Origin: Pseudogracilibacillus auburnensis
GTDB lineage: Bacteria; Bacillota; Bacilli; Bacillales; Amphibacillaceae
NCBI RefSeq assembly: GCF_003201975.1
Contig: NZ_QJJQ01000005.1
Location: forward strand, 62,001-126,000
Length of the DNA stretch: 64,000 nucleotides
Reading direction: 5' to 3'
Program-made: the position numbers and the translations under genes
Notes under the pieces: generated by a model
What the model was told of the DNA's origin: nothing
The model's database searches: none
The model's input: the letters and a program-made list of their open reading frames with translations, nothing else
Part shown: piece by piece, positions 23,421-32,552 of the stretch
Numbering within the stretch: the first letter of the stretch is position 1
How the letters are laid out: the number at the start of each line of letters is the position of its first letter

Positions 23421-24185
23421 TTATTTTTCCTCTCCTTTATTCTTATTCCCTAAATCAGATAAAAACCAACCGGCAATTGCGATAATAAGTAAGCCGAGAT
23501 AAAATGTCATTTTCCAACCGGTTGAATGGACAAATTGTTCTGAAATAATATTAACTTCCTCATGCCCTAAGACGAGAACGGCAAGTTTTATTCCTACCCA
23601 ACCAACAATAACAAATGCCGCTACTTCAAGGCCTGGGCGTCGATTTAATAAATCCACAAACATGTTTGCAGCAAAGCGCATGATAATAACACCGATCATT
23701 CCACCTGCAAAAATAACGAGAAATTGTCCGCCATCGAGACTCCCAATAGTGAAAATTCCCGATGGTGGGAGAGCGACAGCTAATGCAACTGCAGCCAGAA
23801 TCGAATCTACTGCAAATGCAAGATCTGCAACTTCTACTTTTGCTACAGTCATCCAGAAACCACTCCCTGATTTCTTTGTTTTTTTCACATTATCTTTATT
23901 CATTGCTTTATCAGCCAAGTGTTTTATCGATATATATAGTAAATAAGCCGCTCCAATTGCCTGCACTTGCCAGACATCGACAAGAAAAGAAATAATAAAT
24001 AAGGAACCAAATCGAAGAATAAATGCACCTGCTAAACCATAAAACAACGCTCTCTTTCTTTGTTTTTCTGGTAAATGTTTTACCATAATTGCCAGTACGA
24101 GTGCATTGTCAGCAGCTAATAACCCTTCCAAACCAATTAAAATAACTAACACCCATAAATATTCCACTAATAATTGTATGTCCAC
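23421..24185 (-). CDS. TerC-family membrane protein, probable Mn2+ exporter (YkoY/YceF type)
   Basis: A 254-residue integral membrane protein of the TerC family, whose YkoY-type members export manganese or help load it into secreted enzymes. Acidic membrane motifs are visible: GLEGLLAADNALVLAIMVKHLP near residues 17-38 and VEVADLAFAVDSILAAVALAV near residues 117-137, with the two D/N-rich sites typical of the family. Seven hydrophobic segments are predicted. GTG at 24185 is eight bases after AAGGGAG; the ATG at 24191 is only two bases away. A yybP-ykoY riboswitch lies in its leader. Confidence 0.9.
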   Translation of the reverse strand: MDIQLLVEYLWVLVILIGLEGLLAADNALVLAIMVKHLPEKQRKRALFYGLAGAFILRFGSLFIISFLVDVWQVQAIGAAYLLYISIKHLADKAMNKDNVKKTKKSGSGFWMTVAKVEVADLAFAVDSILAAVALAVALPPSGIFTIGSLDGGQFLVIFAGGMIGVIIMRFAANMFVDLLNRRPGLEVAAFVIVGWVGIKLAVLVLGHEEVNIISEQFVHSTGWKMTFYLGLLIIAIAGWFLSDLGNKNKGEEK

Positions 24186-24217
24186 TGACATGTCTCCCTT
24201 ATGTAAATTTGGAAAAT

Positions 24218-24370
24218 CAAAAAACCTTTACCTTATTATGCTTGAAAGCAAAATGATTATCATTTCGCTAACAAACAAATAATGGTAAAGGTCTTGCTAA
24301 CAACTTAGTTGCCAGTTAAGCCGGAGATTTCTCTCGGAATGACGACATTAACTGTACAGCTACTCCCCTT
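24218..24370 (-). promoter_or_regulatory. yybP-ykoY (Mn2+) riboswitch with terminator
   Basis: On the minus strand the leader reads GGGGAGTAGC, GTCGTCATTC, CCGGCTTAACTGGC and GCAAGACCTTTACC in order, the conserved core of the yybP-ykoY class. The segment ACCTTTACC pairs with GGTAAAGGT further on, and a T-run (TTTTTT) follows at 24218-24223, giving the expression-platform terminator. The class binds Mn2+ and switches on TerC-family exporters, which fits the downstream gene. Confidence 0.9.
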
Positions 24371-24389
24371 TATTTAATTACCTATTTTT

Positions 24390-26132
24390 TTAAGTTAAAT
24401 GTAACGGTTGTACAATTATTTCTTGTAACGATTTTTCTAATGTGGATAATCGCTCATCTACTTCTTTCTCTGTTTTACCATAAGCACCGTAATACCATTT
24501 AACTTTCGGTTCTGTTCCTGAAGGACGTAAACATATCCAACATTGATCTTCTAATATATATTTTACCACATTTTCCTTAGGCAAATAAACTTTTTCCATT
24601 TTATTTTGACCATTTTTATATATTCTCGTGCTTTGTAAATAATCTTCCACATAAATTGTCTTCATATTACCATATGCCTGTTGCTCGTTGTGACGAAAAT
24701 CATTGACGATCGAGGCAATTTTTTCTTGTCCCTCTAGCCCGTTCAATGTTAATGCATCCAATCCTTCTTTAAAATAACCATGCTTTTTATATAACTTTTC
24801 TAATGCATCAACTAAAGTCATGCCTTTGTTTTTCCAAAACTCAGCCATTTCACATGCCATCACTGCGGCCTGGACTGCATCTTTATCACGAGTAAAACTA
24901 CTTATTAAATAACCATAGCTTTCTTCATACCCAAAAATAAACGTTTCACCAGTTGCATCAAATTCATTGATTTTTTCACCAATATATTTGAATCCTGTTA
25001 ACGTATCGATCGTTTTTACTCCGTATTCATTCGCAATGGAACGACCAAGTTCCGTCGTTACGATCGTTTTAATCATTCGAGCATTTTTTAACACATGTTT
25101 ATTTGTGTGCATTAAAAGATAATCAAGCATTAATGACCCAAGTTGATTTCCTGTTAAGATCACATACTTGTTTTCATTATTTTTCACTGCAACTCCAAGT
25201 CTGTCGGCATCGGGGTCAGTCGCAAGTAATATATCAGCGTCTATCTCATCCCCTAATTTTATTGCTTCTTTAAAGGCTTGTTTTTCTTCTGGGTTAGGAG
25301 ATTGCACGGTTGAAAATTCCGGATCTGGTATAGCTTGCTCATCCACGACATGGATATGTTTAAACTGTAATTGCTTTAATCCATTTCTGACTAATGGTAA
25401 TCCAGTTCCATGAAGCGGAGTTAAGACAATTTTAAGTTCTTTTTCCGCTAGTAACGCCTGTTCATCCATCTTGGAAATTTTTATTAATTGTTCTAAATAT
25501 GCGTGATCTACTTCGCCATTCATCCACTCTAGTAAATTGTTTTCAACTAAATGTTTTTCAGTCAGCACTTCAATATGAAGCTCATCTTCTACTTGTTGAA
25601 TATGGTGAATAATTTCATTTGCTTCGTCTAATGAAATTTGACTTCCTTCTTCATTATATACTTTAAAGCCGTTATACTCAGGAGGGTTATGACTTGCGGT
25701 AATCATGATTCCTGCAACGGTACCTAAATAACGAACTGCAAAAGAGAGTAATGGAGTCGGTTTTATTTCTTCGAATACATAAGCTTTTATACCATGTACC
25801 CCAAGAACTTTTGCTGCTTCAATAGCAAATTCTTTGGACATATACCGTGAATCATAGGCAATGACAACTCCACGGTCCCTATAGTTTACCCGATTTTCCT
25901 CTAAATAAAATGCCAATCCTTTTACAGCTTTTCGAATGGTATAAATGTTCATTCGATTGATCCCAGGTCCTAAAACACCACGCATCCCACCCGTGCCAAA
26001 TGTTAATTGCTCATAAAAAGCATCTTGTAGTTCATTTTTATTAGATTTCATTTCGATCAATTGTTGTTTTAATATTGGATCTAAATTTTTAGCATCTACC
26101 CATTTTCGGAATGCATCTTCCCAGTTAACCAA
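24390..26132 (-). CDS. pgcA: Alpha-phosphoglucomutase / phosphomannomutase
   Basis: Interconverts glucose-1-phosphate and glucose-6-phosphate for UDP-glucose and cell-wall glycolipid or teichoic acid supply. The four-domain alpha-D-phosphohexomutase has FGTGGMRG at residues 45-52, the phosphoserine loop MITASHNPPEYNG (Ser147), the metal-binding DPDADRLG loop and the phosphate-binding LRPSGTEPK near the C-terminus. Length is 580 residues, as in Bacillus subtilis PgcA. The longest frame starts at 26156 inside the leader; TTG at 26132 is seven bases after GGGAGG and gives the expected N-terminus VNWEDAFRKW. Confidence 0.93.
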   Translation of the reverse strand: MVNWEDAFRKWVDAKNLDPILKQQLIEMKSNKNELQDAFYEQLTFGTGGMRGVLGPGINRMNIYTIRKAVKGLAFYLEENRVNYRDRGVVIAYDSRYMSKEFAIEAAKVLGVHGIKAYVFEEIKPTPLLSFAVRYLGTVAGIMITASHNPPEYNGFKVYNEEGSQISLDEANEIIHHIQQVEDELHIEVLTEKHLVENNLLEWMNGEVDHAYLEQLIKISKMDEQALLAEKELKIVLTPLHGTGLPLVRNGLKQLQFKHIHVVDEQAIPDPEFSTVQSPNPEEKQAFKEAIKLGDEIDADILLATDPDADRLGVAVKNNENKYVILTGNQLGSLMLDYLLMHTNKHVLKNARMIKTIVTTELGRSIANEYGVKTIDTLTGFKYIGEKINEFDATGETFIFGYEESYGYLISSFTRDKDAVQAAVMACEMAEFWKNKGMTLVDALEKLYKKHGYFKEGLDALTLNGLEGQEKIASIVNDFRHNEQQAYGNMKTIYVEDYLQSTRIYKNGQNKMEKVYLPKENVVKYILEDQCWICLRPSGTEPKVKWYYGAYGKTEKEVDERLSTLEKSLQEIIVQPLHLT

Positions 26133-26257
26133 TGGATTTCCTCCCAAGCTACACATTTAGTCAAATAATATCACAAAATAGATAATTGTTCTACTCAAGG
26201 ATTTTCACTTGTCATACATGTATCAAATCTACTAAACTATTAGTAGGAGTGATGAAC

Positions 26258-26446
26258 ATGACTAAAAAAGAATTGGAAGCAAAGTTGTTAGAGTTAAAAT
26301 CTGACTATATACGAATTCAAGGTGATATGGATAAATTAGAATTTGTAAGAGGTAGAGTGTCTGCAGCTGAAGAACAACTTATTCGTTTAGAAGAGGAAAT
26401 TGCTGGAGTAAATAAACAACTTGAAAAGCTTGATTTTGATAAATAA
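26258..26446 (+). CDS. Small coiled-coil protein, SE1832-like
   Basis: A 62-residue, highly charged, helix-forming protein with heptad-like Leu/Ile spacing over nearly its whole length (LEAKLLELKSDYIRIQGD, then EEQLIRLEEEIAGVNKQLEK). It resembles small uncharacterised staphylococcal/bacillar proteins of the SE1832 type, but this is from memory of the pattern and not verified. GGAG is eight bases before ATG 26258; an ATG at 26252 is too close. A long-stem terminator follows at 26488. Confidence 0.7.
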   Translation: MTKKELEAKLLELKSDYIRIQGDMDKLEFVRGRVSAAEEQLIRLEEEIAGVNKQLEKLDFDK

Positions 26447-26454
26447 AGATTGTG

Positions 26455-27060
26455 GCTAGGATAAAAAGTGTTTTCGCCAAGGGATGATCCGAATGGTGAT
26501 GCAAATTTTCATTGGAAAATCTGCATCACCGTTCGGATTTTTCATTTTGCAATATTAAAGCATATTGCACATTATTCATAAACTAACTTCAATTAGCGGG
26601 ATGTCCCGTCGCTACGGAAATACACTCCGCTTTCCGCGGGCAACACCTCAACTAATTTCAAAAGTTTTATTCAAAACTTTTGAAATGGATTTTCGGCTGT
26701 TGCTTTTCCCGCAGGAGTCTCCGTGTATTTCCTTCGCTAGTATGGTGTTAAAAACAGTACGATGTATTTGCTTCCACTATTCTGATGGTTGTTTGGAGCG
26801 AAGGATCATTGACTCCTGGGACTGCACTTCCGTTCGTCCCACCGTAAAGGTTTGTGGGAAAAGCAAATGTTCTTCGATGGGACGAGCATTTAGCGCAGTC
26901 CCACGTGTCTGAAGACCCCGCAGCGGAAAACAACTTAGCAGTTACGGCGCAGTTTATTTCAAGTTTGCGTAAATTAAAATTGAACCGCTGTAAAAGTAAC
27001 ATTCTACATCTCCATCCCAAAATCGTTCGTTTTTGGAGTGGAACCTTTTGTTTTGTCCTG
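26455..27060 (+). repeat. Mosaic dispersed repeat, copy with long hairpin core
   Basis: A 600-bp gene-free block. Its centre (about 26612-26738) is a large inverted repeat: CTACGGAAATACACTCCG on one side and GAGTCTCCGTGTATTTCC on the other, with an inner TTTCAAAAGTTTT/AAAACTTTTGAAA hairpin. The conserved box GATGGGACGAGCATTTAGCG is at about 26877. The right end GGCGCAGTTTATTTCAAG matches the end of the copy at 51405-51975. The CTCCGCTTTCC and GTTGCTTTTCCCG pieces recur, partly inverted, at 54735-55300. Confidence 0.7.
26488..26543 (+). terminator. Long-stem terminator with repeat-family sequence
   Basis: ATCCGAA/TTCGGAT and GGTGATGCA/TGCATCACC form a 16-bp stem with one mismatch, followed by TTTTTC. 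It is a sequence relative of the hairpin at 4556-4608 (both contain TCCGAA and TGATGCAAAT), and each marks the left edge of a mosaic repeat. Confidence 0.8.
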
Positions 27061-27066
27061 CCTATT

Positions 27067-28887
27067 TTATTTTTTATTATTTATTTGTCTTTGGATCTCT
27101 TTACTCGGCGGAGTTAAACTAATAATGACGTCCCCCGAACTAGGTGTGCTCCGCATATCGACTGCATAAAAGTATATTTGCCCCGTCGGTTTAATGAAAT
27201 ATAAAAAAACAGCCTCGTCATCTTTTTCTTCTTTATATTGCTCATAACCAAATTGATCTGTTAGTGTCGTTTGTTTGAAAACATATCCATTTGCTATTTT
27301 TTCATTTAGTTCATCTAATGAAACCTCTTCTACACATAAAGATCTACCACCAACACGAGCCACAATATCACCGTTATTTTCGTCTTCATTCGGGTCTACT
27401 TTAAAGACATTCATTCTCCCATATTCAGGCATAAATGTTGTACACACTAGTGAATTATAGGAATGATAATTCGTCGCCGCAATTATAAAGTCGTATGGAA
27501 TCGTATCTAAATTATATTCCGTTTGCTCTGACAATATTTCGCCATGATAAAAAGGGACTCCCTCATTCCTTGCATAGCGTAAATTTTCCCATGAAGAATC
27601 AACAACTAAAACCGGTCGTTCACCTTTGCGGAATGACTTTGCCAATTCAACTGTAAACGGATTACTACCAACAATTATCACACCGGGATTTCCTTCGATC
27701 GATAAGTGTAATTTTTTCGCTAGTGGACTGATCGAAAACCCATGGGAAACGACGGTAAAAAAGACGAGTCCAAACGTTAAAGTAGTTAACAGATCCGCAT
27801 CTTGATAGCCTGCTTCTTTTAATATTGTCGCAAAATAACTTGATACGGTAAGTGCAACAATCCCACGTGGTGCAATCCAACCGACGAGTGATTTTTCTTG
27901 GATCGTTAACCCTGAGCCAATCGTCGATAAGAATATGGATAACGGGCGGACGGCAAACATCATAAGAAGTACATATCCAATTATATGTGGATTAAATATA
28001 TGCAAAATCGTTTCTAATTGTAACGATGAAGCTAGCATAATAAAAATAGCAGAAATAAGTAAAATCGACACATTTTCTTTAAAATGACGAAAATCATTTA
28101 AGGAGCTTATTCCTATATTCGCAAGCGTCATTCCCATCGCTGTGACGGATAACAATCCTGTACCATGAACAACTTCATCTGGTAAAGTGAAACAGAAGAT
28201 AACAACAGCTACTACAACAGGCGACTTTAAAAACTCTGGTATATAACCTGTTTCAAACATCCAACCGATCGTTTTTCCACAAAACCAACCGAGAAACACT
28301 GCAAATATTGCAGCTATAAAAAATAACAACAAAGTTGAACCGTCTTTTGCATCAGAGGTGAAAAAGGTAATAATTTCAAATGCAAAAACAGCGAGGAGTA
28401 CACCGATTGGATCAACAATGATTCCTTCCCATTTTAAAATTTTGGCTGGACGGGGTTTTAATTTCGATTGACGTAAAAGTGGCATAATAACCGTCGGTCC
28501 TGTCACAATAAAAAGTCCGCCAATGACAAAGGCTACTTCCCATGAAAGTCCTGCCATATAATGGGCTGTTAACGAGCCCAAAATCCAGGCGATAAACGCT
28601 CCGATTGTAGCAATACGAAAAATCGGTCTACCTAAACCACGTAATTCTTTAAAGCTTAAGTTCAGACTGCCTTCAAATAAAATAATCGCTACTGCAACTG
28701 AAATGATTGGATTATATAAATTTCCGAAGCTTGCCTCAGGATTCATGATCCCTAGAAATGGTCCTACGATTAAGCCAGCAATAGACATAATGACAATAGC
28801 AGGTAAATTGTATTTCCACGCTAACCATTGTGAGCCAATTCCTAACACACCGATTAACATGATAACGAATAATAAAGAAGTTTCCAT
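27067..28887 (-). CDS. CPA1-type Na+(K+)/H+ antiporter with C-terminal TrkA-N-like domain
   Basis: A 606-residue cation/proton antiporter. The N-terminal 390 or so residues form about 12 membrane helices; the stretch VAVAIILFEGSLNLSF near residue 60-75 and WEGIIVDPIGVLLAVF near residue 157-172 are the CPA1/NhaP pattern with the ion-binding Asp. A cytosolic nucleotide-binding domain begins PGVIIVGSNPFTVELAKS near residue 405, followed by a TrkA-C-like tail, which suggests regulation by nucleotides or K+. ATG at 28887 (METSLLFV) follows GGGGTGG; the longer frame to 29031 has no box. In a halotolerant organism it would serve pH and Na+ balance. Confidence 0.88.
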   Translation of the reverse strand: METSLLFVIMLIGVLGIGSQWLAWKYNLPAIVIMSIAGLIVGPFLGIMNPEASFGNLYNPIISVAVAIILFEGSLNLSFKELRGLGRPIFRIATIGAFIAWILGSLTAHYMAGLSWEVAFVIGGLFIVTGPTVIMPLLRQSKLKPRPAKILKWEGIIVDPIGVLLAVFAFEIITFFTSDAKDGSTLLLFFIAAIFAVFLGWFCGKTIGWMFETGYIPEFLKSPVVVAVVIFCFTLPDEVVHGTGLLSVTAMGMTLANIGISSLNDFRHFKENVSILLISAIFIMLASSLQLETILHIFNPHIIGYVLLMMFAVRPLSIFLSTIGSGLTIQEKSLVGWIAPRGIVALTVSSYFATILKEAGYQDADLLTTLTFGLVFFTVVSHGFSISPLAKKLHLSIEGNPGVIIVGSNPFTVELAKSFRKGERPVLVVDSSWENLRYARNEGVPFYHGEILSEQTEYNLDTIPYDFIIAATNYHSYNSLVCTTFMPEYGRMNVFKVDPNEDENNGDIVARVGGRSLCVEEVSLDELNEKIANGYVFKQTTLTDQFGYEQYKEEKDDEAVFLYFIKPTGQIYFYAVDMRSTPSSGDVIISLTPPSKEIQRQINNKK

Positions 28888-29171
28888 TGTTATCCACCCC
28901 ACAACTTTGCCTTTTCGTTCGATGCTAAAAATGGATGTAGGGAATATTGTAAAGATCATTAGTTGGAATGTAAAGGAAAAGTATCGTACATTTTTGCTTC
29001 CTTTTTTGGGCAAGAACAAAATCGCTAGCACGCTTACAGGCTAAAAGTGCGGGACCTTTTCGTTACCTCAAAACTAGAATGGATGCATCGTCGTAATCAT
29101 GCACTCTGTCGTGTGAACGTTCAAGGAGTGAAAGTTGGGGATAAAAAATCAAATATAGTCTCTTAGACAAG
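28888..29171. other. Intergenic stretch without a recognised gene
   Basis: This 280-bp space between the antiporter and the aminopeptidase terminator has only the antiporter's ribosome binding site. I see no clear promoter, repeat or open frame with a start signal. Confidence 0.5.
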
Positions 29172-29219
29172 AAAAGAACATATAATAAGATTATAAGTTC
29201 CCCTATTATATGTTCTTTT
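29172..29219 (-). terminator. Strong 16-bp-stem terminator of the aminopeptidase gene
   Basis: AAAAGAACATATAATA and TATTATATGTTCTTTT are perfectly complementary around a 16-base loop, and the stem ends in Ts. It lies eight bases after the stop codon and would also stop transcription on the plus strand. Confidence 0.85.
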
Positions 29220-29226
29220 ATAACCT

Positions 29227-30462
29227 TTAAAAGTCTATCGCCCAAGTACCTTTTCGGAATATCGGTTCTGTCGTCCCATCTTCCTTCACACCGTCAATAT
29301 CCATCTCAGCAGAACCAATCATAAAATCAACATGAACCATGCTATCATTTATGCCATTTTTATCAAGTTCCTCTTGATCCATAGCTGAGCCACCTTTCAC
29401 ATTTGTCGGATAGGCTTTTCCGAGTGCAATATGGCAAGATGCATTTTCGTCAAATAACGTATTATAAAAAATGAACCCAGACTGTGAAACGGGTGACTCA
29501 TCTGGAACGAGAGCAATCTCACCGATTCGTTTTGCTCCTTCATCTGATTCAAGTAGGTGTTTTAACACTTCCTCGCCTTGTTTTGCTCCATATTGGACCA
29601 CTTTTCCATCTTCAAACGTTAAATGAAATTCATCAATTAAATTACCACCATAATTTAACGGTTTTGTACTTGCAACTGTTCCATTTACGTTATATTTGTG
29701 AGGGGCTGTGAAAACTTCCTCTGTCGGCATATTAGGATTAAAAATAATACCTTGTTCCGACTCTGCTGTTCCTCCCTGCCAAATATGGTCTTTAGGTAAT
29801 CCTACTTCTAAATTTGTCCCTGGTGCCTTCAGGACAAGTTTTTCATATTGTTTCTCATTTAAATAATCATTTGCTTTTTCAAGGATATCGTTATGTTTAT
29901 CCCATGCAGTAATCGGGTCTTCTTGATCGACCCGAACCATTTTAATAATTTCGTCCCATAAAAGTTCTACTGCTTCAGTAGTCGATCTGTCAGGGAATAT
30001 TTTTTTGGCCCACGATTCGGTTGGAATGGAAATAACTGTCCATGTCACTTTGTCATTCATAATATATTCTCTAAACTTTTTGAGTGCTACACCCGCCGCT
30101 TTACTTGCAGCAGCAACTCTACTTGCATCAACTTCTTTTAAAAGGTCAGGATCTGTAGCATGAATCGAAATAAAAGCTGCACTATCTTCTGCATAGGATT
30201 CTTGCAGTTTTATTTTCCACTCCGGAAAGTGATTGATTACTTCCTCTGATGCATATGTATAGGTAAGTCTTGTTATCTCATCGTCAGCCCAGCTAATATG
30301 AACATCTTTAGCCCCTAATTCATATGCTTTTTTTGCCATAATTCTGGCAAAAGAAGCACCCTCGATCGGCGCGTTAATAAAAACTGGTTGATTTTTTTGG
30401 ATATTCACACCTTTTTGCAATACTAAATCAGCATATGTTTCTAATACACTTTGTTTTACCAT
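29227..30462 (-). CDS. ampS: M29-family aminopeptidase (AmpS/PepS)
   Basis: A 411-residue cytosolic metalloaminopeptidase, releasing N-terminal residues from peptides. The M29 pattern is seen in FINAPIEGASFARIMAKKAY, the metal-ligand segments MPTEEVFTAPHK (about 248-259), SCHIALGKAYP (about 343-353) and SMVHVDFMIGS (about 375-385), and the C-terminal AEMDIDG. AAAGGAGG is ten bases before the ATG. It heads no clear operon but is 21 bases downstream of the thioesterase gene on the same strand, so read-through is likely. Confidence 0.92.
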   Translation of the reverse strand: MVKQSVLETYADLVLQKGVNIQKNQPVFINAPIEGASFARIMAKKAYELGAKDVHISWADDEITRLTYTYASEEVINHFPEWKIKLQESYAEDSAAFISIHATDPDLLKEVDASRVAAASKAAGVALKKFREYIMNDKVTWTVISIPTESWAKKIFPDRSTTEAVELLWDEIIKMVRVDQEDPITAWDKHNDILEKANDYLNEKQYEKLVLKAPGTNLEVGLPKDHIWQGGTAESEQGIIFNPNMPTEEVFTAPHKYNVNGTVASTKPLNYGGNLIDEFHLTFEDGKVVQYGAKQGEEVLKHLLESDEGAKRIGEIALVPDESPVSQSGFIFYNTLFDENASCHIALGKAYPTNVKGGSAMDQEELDKNGINDSMVHVDFMIGSAEMDIDGVKEDGTTEPIFRKGTWAIDF

Positions 30463-30483
30463 TTGATAAAAGCCTCCTTTCCA

Positions 30484-30984
30484 TTATTCCGATCCAAACA
30501 TTTTCGCCATTTTTTGCGATTCTTTTCTTCGTTCATTCCGACGTTCCCTTCGCCGTGATGCACCTTCAAATAAAACTTTCTCTTGTTCTGTTTCCGGATA
30601 GATCCGTGGAACAATATCTGGTTTTCCATTTTCACCAAGCGCAACAAAAGTTAAAAACGCTGTTGCACAAACTGTTTTTTCAGCAGTCAGTAATCCTTCC
30701 TTGACAACTTTTACAAACACTTCCATCGATGTATTATGTACAGCCGTAACAAAACCTTCTACACAAATAGAATCACCGACTTTTACTGGTTGAAGAAAAT
30801 CAACGGAATCAGTCGACGCTGTTACAACAGATTTTCGTGCATGTCTTACTGCAGAAATTGCAGCGACATCATCAATATGCGCCATTAACTTCCCACCGAA
30901 TAAAGTGCCATATGCGTTTGCATCTGGTGGTAATATTTGCGCTGTTTTCACTGTCCTTGAGTTTGAACAAGGTTTCTTTTCCAT
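30484..30984 (-). CDS. ykhA: Acyl-CoA thioesterase (YkhA family, hotdog fold)
   Basis: A 166-residue hotdog-fold thioesterase that hydrolyses acyl-CoA. The conserved stretch PDANAYGTLFGGKLMAHID (about residues 19-37) contains the acidic catalytic position, followed by the RHARKSVVTASTDSVDF segment and a basic C-terminal tail rich in Arg and Lys. GGAGAGG lies before the ATG. It is 12 bases behind cls and 21 before ampS, forming a compact group of three minus-strand genes. The physiological acyl chain is unknown. Confidence 0.9.
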   Translation of the reverse strand: MEKKPCSNSRTVKTAQILPPDANAYGTLFGGKLMAHIDDVAAISAVRHARKSVVTASTDSVDFLQPVKVGDSICVEGFVTAVHNTSMEVFVKVVKEGLLTAEKTVCATAFLTFVALGENGKPDIVPRIYPETEQEKVLFEGASRRRERRNERRKESQKMAKMFGSE

Positions 30985-30996
30985 CTAAACCTCTCC

Positions 30997-32439
30997 TTAT
31001 AAAATCGGGGATAATAGTCTTGAAATTGACTCCTTAAATCGAATCCCAATTGATCTTTTTTCATACAAGCTTTTCGTCATTTGTGTTGATAACATCACAT
31101 CTTTTTTAAAGGCGTCCACTAATCGTTGCGCAATATCAATATCATATAAAAACGCATTTACTTCAAAATTTAGTCTAAAACTTCTTACATCAATATTTGC
31201 TGTACCAACGGAAGATAATTTCCCATCGACAACAATTGTTTTAGCATGTAAGAACCCATTTTGATATAAGTAAACCTCTGCCCCCTCATTGAGCAATTCT
31301 CCAATACTTGATAAAGTCGCCCAGTAGACAAACATATGGTCCGGTTTATTCGGGATCATAATTTTTATTTCAACACCAGAAAGAGCAGCAATGCGTAGTG
31401 CATCCATTAAGCTTTCATCTGGAATAAAATATGGAGTTTGAATATAGACATATTCTTTCGCCGCTAAAATCATTTTTACGTATCCATATTTAATTTGCTC
31501 CCATTCTTGGTCAGGTCCGCTTGAAACAATTTGAATTCCGACATCTCCCTCTTCTCCGCCTATAAAATAACGCTCATTATATTCGATATGATGTCTAGAA
31601 GCTTGGTTCCAATCAAGAATAAATCTTGTTTGCATCGTCTTTACAGCATCACCGCGAATTCGTAGATGTGTATCCCGCCAATACCCGAACTTTTCAGATT
31701 TTCCTAGATACTCATCGCCAATGTTAAATCCACCAATATAGCCAATATGACCGTCGATGATCGCTAATTTTCGGTGATTTCTAAAATTGATTTTAAAATT
31801 AATTTTCGGAATTTTCGGCGGAAAAAAAGCACCAACTTGGATGTTTGCATGTTCAAGTCGTTTTATAAATTTACGACTTAAAAGCCTAGAACCCATATCA
31901 TCGTATAATAACCGAACTTCAACCCCTTCTCTAGCCTTCTTAATTAATACATCCGCTATTTTTGTTCCGAGCTGATCGTGTCGAATAATATAATACAATA
32001 GATGAATATGATCTGTTGCTTGTTCTAAATCGTGAATAAGTGCAGAAAACTTCTCTGTGCCATCTGTAAATAAATCAACCTTATTATTTTGTGAGTAAAT
32101 GGCGTCATTATGCTTTAAATGTAAATAATAAAGTTCTTTGTACTGTTTTAACACATCTTGTTTATAGGGAAGACGATCAGATTCGATAATTTTCAGTTGT
32201 GATTGTACTGATTTTTCAACGCCTAATCTACTTTTTGTATCCCATGTAAAAATACGTTGATTACTTAATTTTCTACCTAAAAGTAAATAAAGAAAGAATC
32301 CGAGTATTGGAATGAAGAACAGAACCATTAACCAAGCCCACGTAGAACTAGCATTTTTCCGCTCCAAGAAAATGATTGTAAAAGCTAACCCAATATTCGC
32401 AATCATAATAGAGCCTAATAACAATAAGATCAATTGCAT
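30997..32439 (-). CDS. cls: Cardiolipin synthase
   Basis: Condenses two phosphatidylglycerols to cardiolipin at the membrane. Two N-terminal helices (about residues 2-22 and 32-52, the latter with GFFLYLLLGRKL) are followed by two phospholipase-D HKD motifs: FRNHRKLAIIDG (about 215-226) and FLHAKTIVVDG (about 397-407). At 480 residues it matches ClsA/YwnE-type enzymes. ATG at 32439 lies nine bases after AAGGAG; the ATG at 32445 is too near. Cardiolipin enrichment is a common response to high salt in such bacteria. Confidence 0.93.
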   Translation of the reverse strand: MQLILLLLGSIMIANIGLAFTIIFLERKNASSTWAWLMVLFFIPILGFFLYLLLGRKLSNQRIFTWDTKSRLGVEKSVQSQLKIIESDRLPYKQDVLKQYKELYYLHLKHNDAIYSQNNKVDLFTDGTEKFSALIHDLEQATDHIHLLYYIIRHDQLGTKIADVLIKKAREGVEVRLLYDDMGSRLLSRKFIKRLEHANIQVGAFFPPKIPKINFKINFRNHRKLAIIDGHIGYIGGFNIGDEYLGKSEKFGYWRDTHLRIRGDAVKTMQTRFILDWNQASRHHIEYNERYFIGGEEGDVGIQIVSSGPDQEWEQIKYGYVKMILAAKEYVYIQTPYFIPDESLMDALRIAALSGVEIKIMIPNKPDHMFVYWATLSSIGELLNEGAEVYLYQNGFLHAKTIVVDGKLSSVGTANIDVRSFRLNFEVNAFLYDIDIAQRLVDAFKKDVMLSTQMTKSLYEKRSIGIRFKESISRLLSPIL

Positions 32440-32552
32440 AGGCATCGACTCCTTTTAATATTGCCGTTTATTTACTATATCTAATAAAGTAATGAAGCTT
32501 CATGATTTGGTATATGTCCCCCTATATATTACCACAAAATGAATTGTTTACA

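Noticed and set aside
26565-27117. Frames of 86-115 codons within the mosaic repeat at 26455-27060
   Set aside because: No start signal, and they run through hairpins and repeat ends shared with non-coding copies.
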